7,191 nucleotides of DNA, from the NCBI GenBank assembly GCA_005881495.1, contig VBHI01000044.1, forward strand, positions 1-7,191. The letters run 5' to 3'. Position numbers and translations under genes: made by a program. The notes beneath the pieces are model-generated. The model worked only from the letters and a program-made list of their open reading frames with translations, searched no databases and was not told the origin of the DNA. Below, piece by piece: positions 6,835 to 7,191 of this stretch (position 1 is its first letter; every line of letters begins with the position of its first letter). The DNA is from Chloroflexota bacterium. GTDB lineage: Bacteria > Chloroflexota > Ktedonobacteria > Ktedonobacterales > Ktedonobacteraceae.

Positions 6835-6845
6835 TTTTTGAGGGG
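6819..6845. promoter_or_regulatory. Imperfect palindrome over the presumed -35 region
   Basis: Arms CCCCCCAAAA (6819-6828) and TTTTGAGGGG (6836-6845) pair at nine of ten positions (the tenth would be a G-U pair in - strand RNA) around a 7-nt centre that includes the presumed -35 box. Such placement suits an operator for a dimeric regulator. A terminator of transcripts arriving from the insertion sequence is an alternative, though no T tract follows it directly on the - strand. Confidence 0.4.
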
Positions 6846-7041
6846 ACCTCCCTGCTTCCTTGAGTCGGCTCGATGCGCTCCTGAATTGAGGTCAGGTGTT
6901 TTCCCACATGCACAAACGTACAGATCCGTTCACGTCTGTTCAGGTGATAAGCTGTCAATGCTGCTGTCAGAGACATGTACCGCTATGAGGCTCCTAAACG
7001 CCTCCGGCGCGCAGTTTCAGTGGCAAAGAAGGCGCGTTGTT
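6846..7041. other. Stretch without recognised genes between the peptidase promoter and the insertion sequence
   Basis: About 200 bp. On the - strand the frame of the upstream peptidase stays open here to an ATG at 6976, but the translation resembles no family I recognise, has no Shine-Dalgarno and would run across the presumed promoter. I see no RNA gene, strong repeat or other signal. It may be remnant sequence left by insertion events. Confidence 0.5.
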
Positions 7042-7191
7042 GGGGTCTGTCTCACTTTACGTGAAAGCTCATCCACAGAGCAGCATCCGTTGGCGTAGTA
7101 AATCAAACTTGGCTCGTCCATACATTTGTCTTTTGATACACTTGAGTTTATTGACTTTGCCTTCGGTTTGGCCGTTGCTTTCTGGGCGGCT
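7042..7191 (-). mobile_element. End of an ISL3-family insertion sequence, continuing beyond the window
   Basis: The element is recognised by the C-terminus of its transposase. The stretch right after the transposase stop, GGGGTCTGTCTCACTTTACG (7042-7061, read inward), is a plausible terminal inverted repeat because ISL3 elements often start with G-rich ends and carry the transposase stop close to one end. The boundary at 7042 is inferred, since the partner repeat lies outside the window. If correct, the 8-bp target duplication would be GCGTTGTT (7034-7041). Confidence 0.55.
7069..7191 (-). CDS. ISL3-family transposase, C-terminal 40 residues
   Basis: On the - strand the frame from the window end to the TGA at 7071-7069 encodes SRPESNGQTEGKVNKLK, then CIKRQMYGRAKFDLLRQRML and a final LCG. 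The EGxxNxLKxIKRxxYGRAxFDLLRxR signature is the end of ISL3 (DDE_Tnp_ISL3) transposases, and the Glu of TEGKVN (tenth visible residue) is the expected third acidic residue of the DDE catalytic triad. Only the window edge truncates it; whether the whole element is intact cannot be seen. It cuts and inserts its own element by DNA strand transfer. Transcription points toward the peptidase operon. Confidence 0.88.
   Translation of the reverse strand, partial: SRPESNGQTEGKVNKLKCIKRQMYGRAKFDLLRQRMLLCG

Noticed and set aside
6716..6976. 87-codon N-terminal extension of the upstream sedolisin frame to an ATG at 6976
   Set aside because: No Shine-Dalgarno precedes 6976, the extension resembles nothing known, it would bury the lipoprotein signal inside the protein, and it runs through the TATAAT. 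AAAGGAG plus signal peptide at 6715 is far better supported. The extension could have hidden a prodomain, but at 87 residues with no prodomain-like motifs it does not.
6838..7098. 86-codon + strand frame across the peptidase promoter region and the insertion sequence end
   Set aside because: It overlaps the end of the transposase gene antisense and has no known motif or ribosome binding site.

Overview
The window looks like a chromosomal segment of a Chloroflexota bacterium of the Ktedonobacteria type. This is inferred from the combination of secreted lipoprotein S53 (sedolisin) peptidases, an ISL3-family insertion sequence, moderate GC and many short intergenic repeats and palindromes. No rRNA or other taxonomic marker is present, so the assignment is tentative.

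Positions 3-3787 (+ strand) hold three amino-acid biosynthesis genes: the 3' part of metY (O-acetylhomoserine sulfhydrylase), a monofunctional aspartate kinase, and an archaeal/fungal-type aspartate-semialdehyde dehydrogenase. The kinase and dehydrogenase are 15 bp apart and surely cotranscribed; together they make aspartate semialdehyde, the precursor of homoserine, and MetY uses acylated homoserine to make homocysteine. The set therefore points to the methionine/threonine (and possibly lysine) branch. Between metY and the kinase lies a repeat-rich 239-bp gap: a 50-bp tandem duplication whose first copy supplies the metY stop codon, running into a perfect 19-bp-arm palindrome.

Positions 3788-3995 separate the + genes from a convergent - strand operon. 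The gap holds three exact copies of a 22-bp unit and several hairpins.

Positions 3996-6715 (- strand) encode two tandem paralogous S53 serine-carboxyl peptidases. Both start with a lipoprotein signal peptide and lipobox, followed by a short linker, then the catalytic domain. Both keep the Glu/Asp/Ser catalytic residues, the oxyanion Asp and the calcium-site motif, but neither has room for the roughly 150-200 residue activation prodomain usual in this family. The stop codon of the upstream gene overlaps the Shine-Dalgarno of the downstream gene.

Positions 6716-7068 contain a probable - strand promoter with a good TATAAT and an overlapping imperfect palindrome, then apparently non-coding sequence. 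Positions 7042-7191 hold the end of an ISL3-family insertion sequence, with the last 40 residues of its transposase on the - strand; it continues beyond the window.
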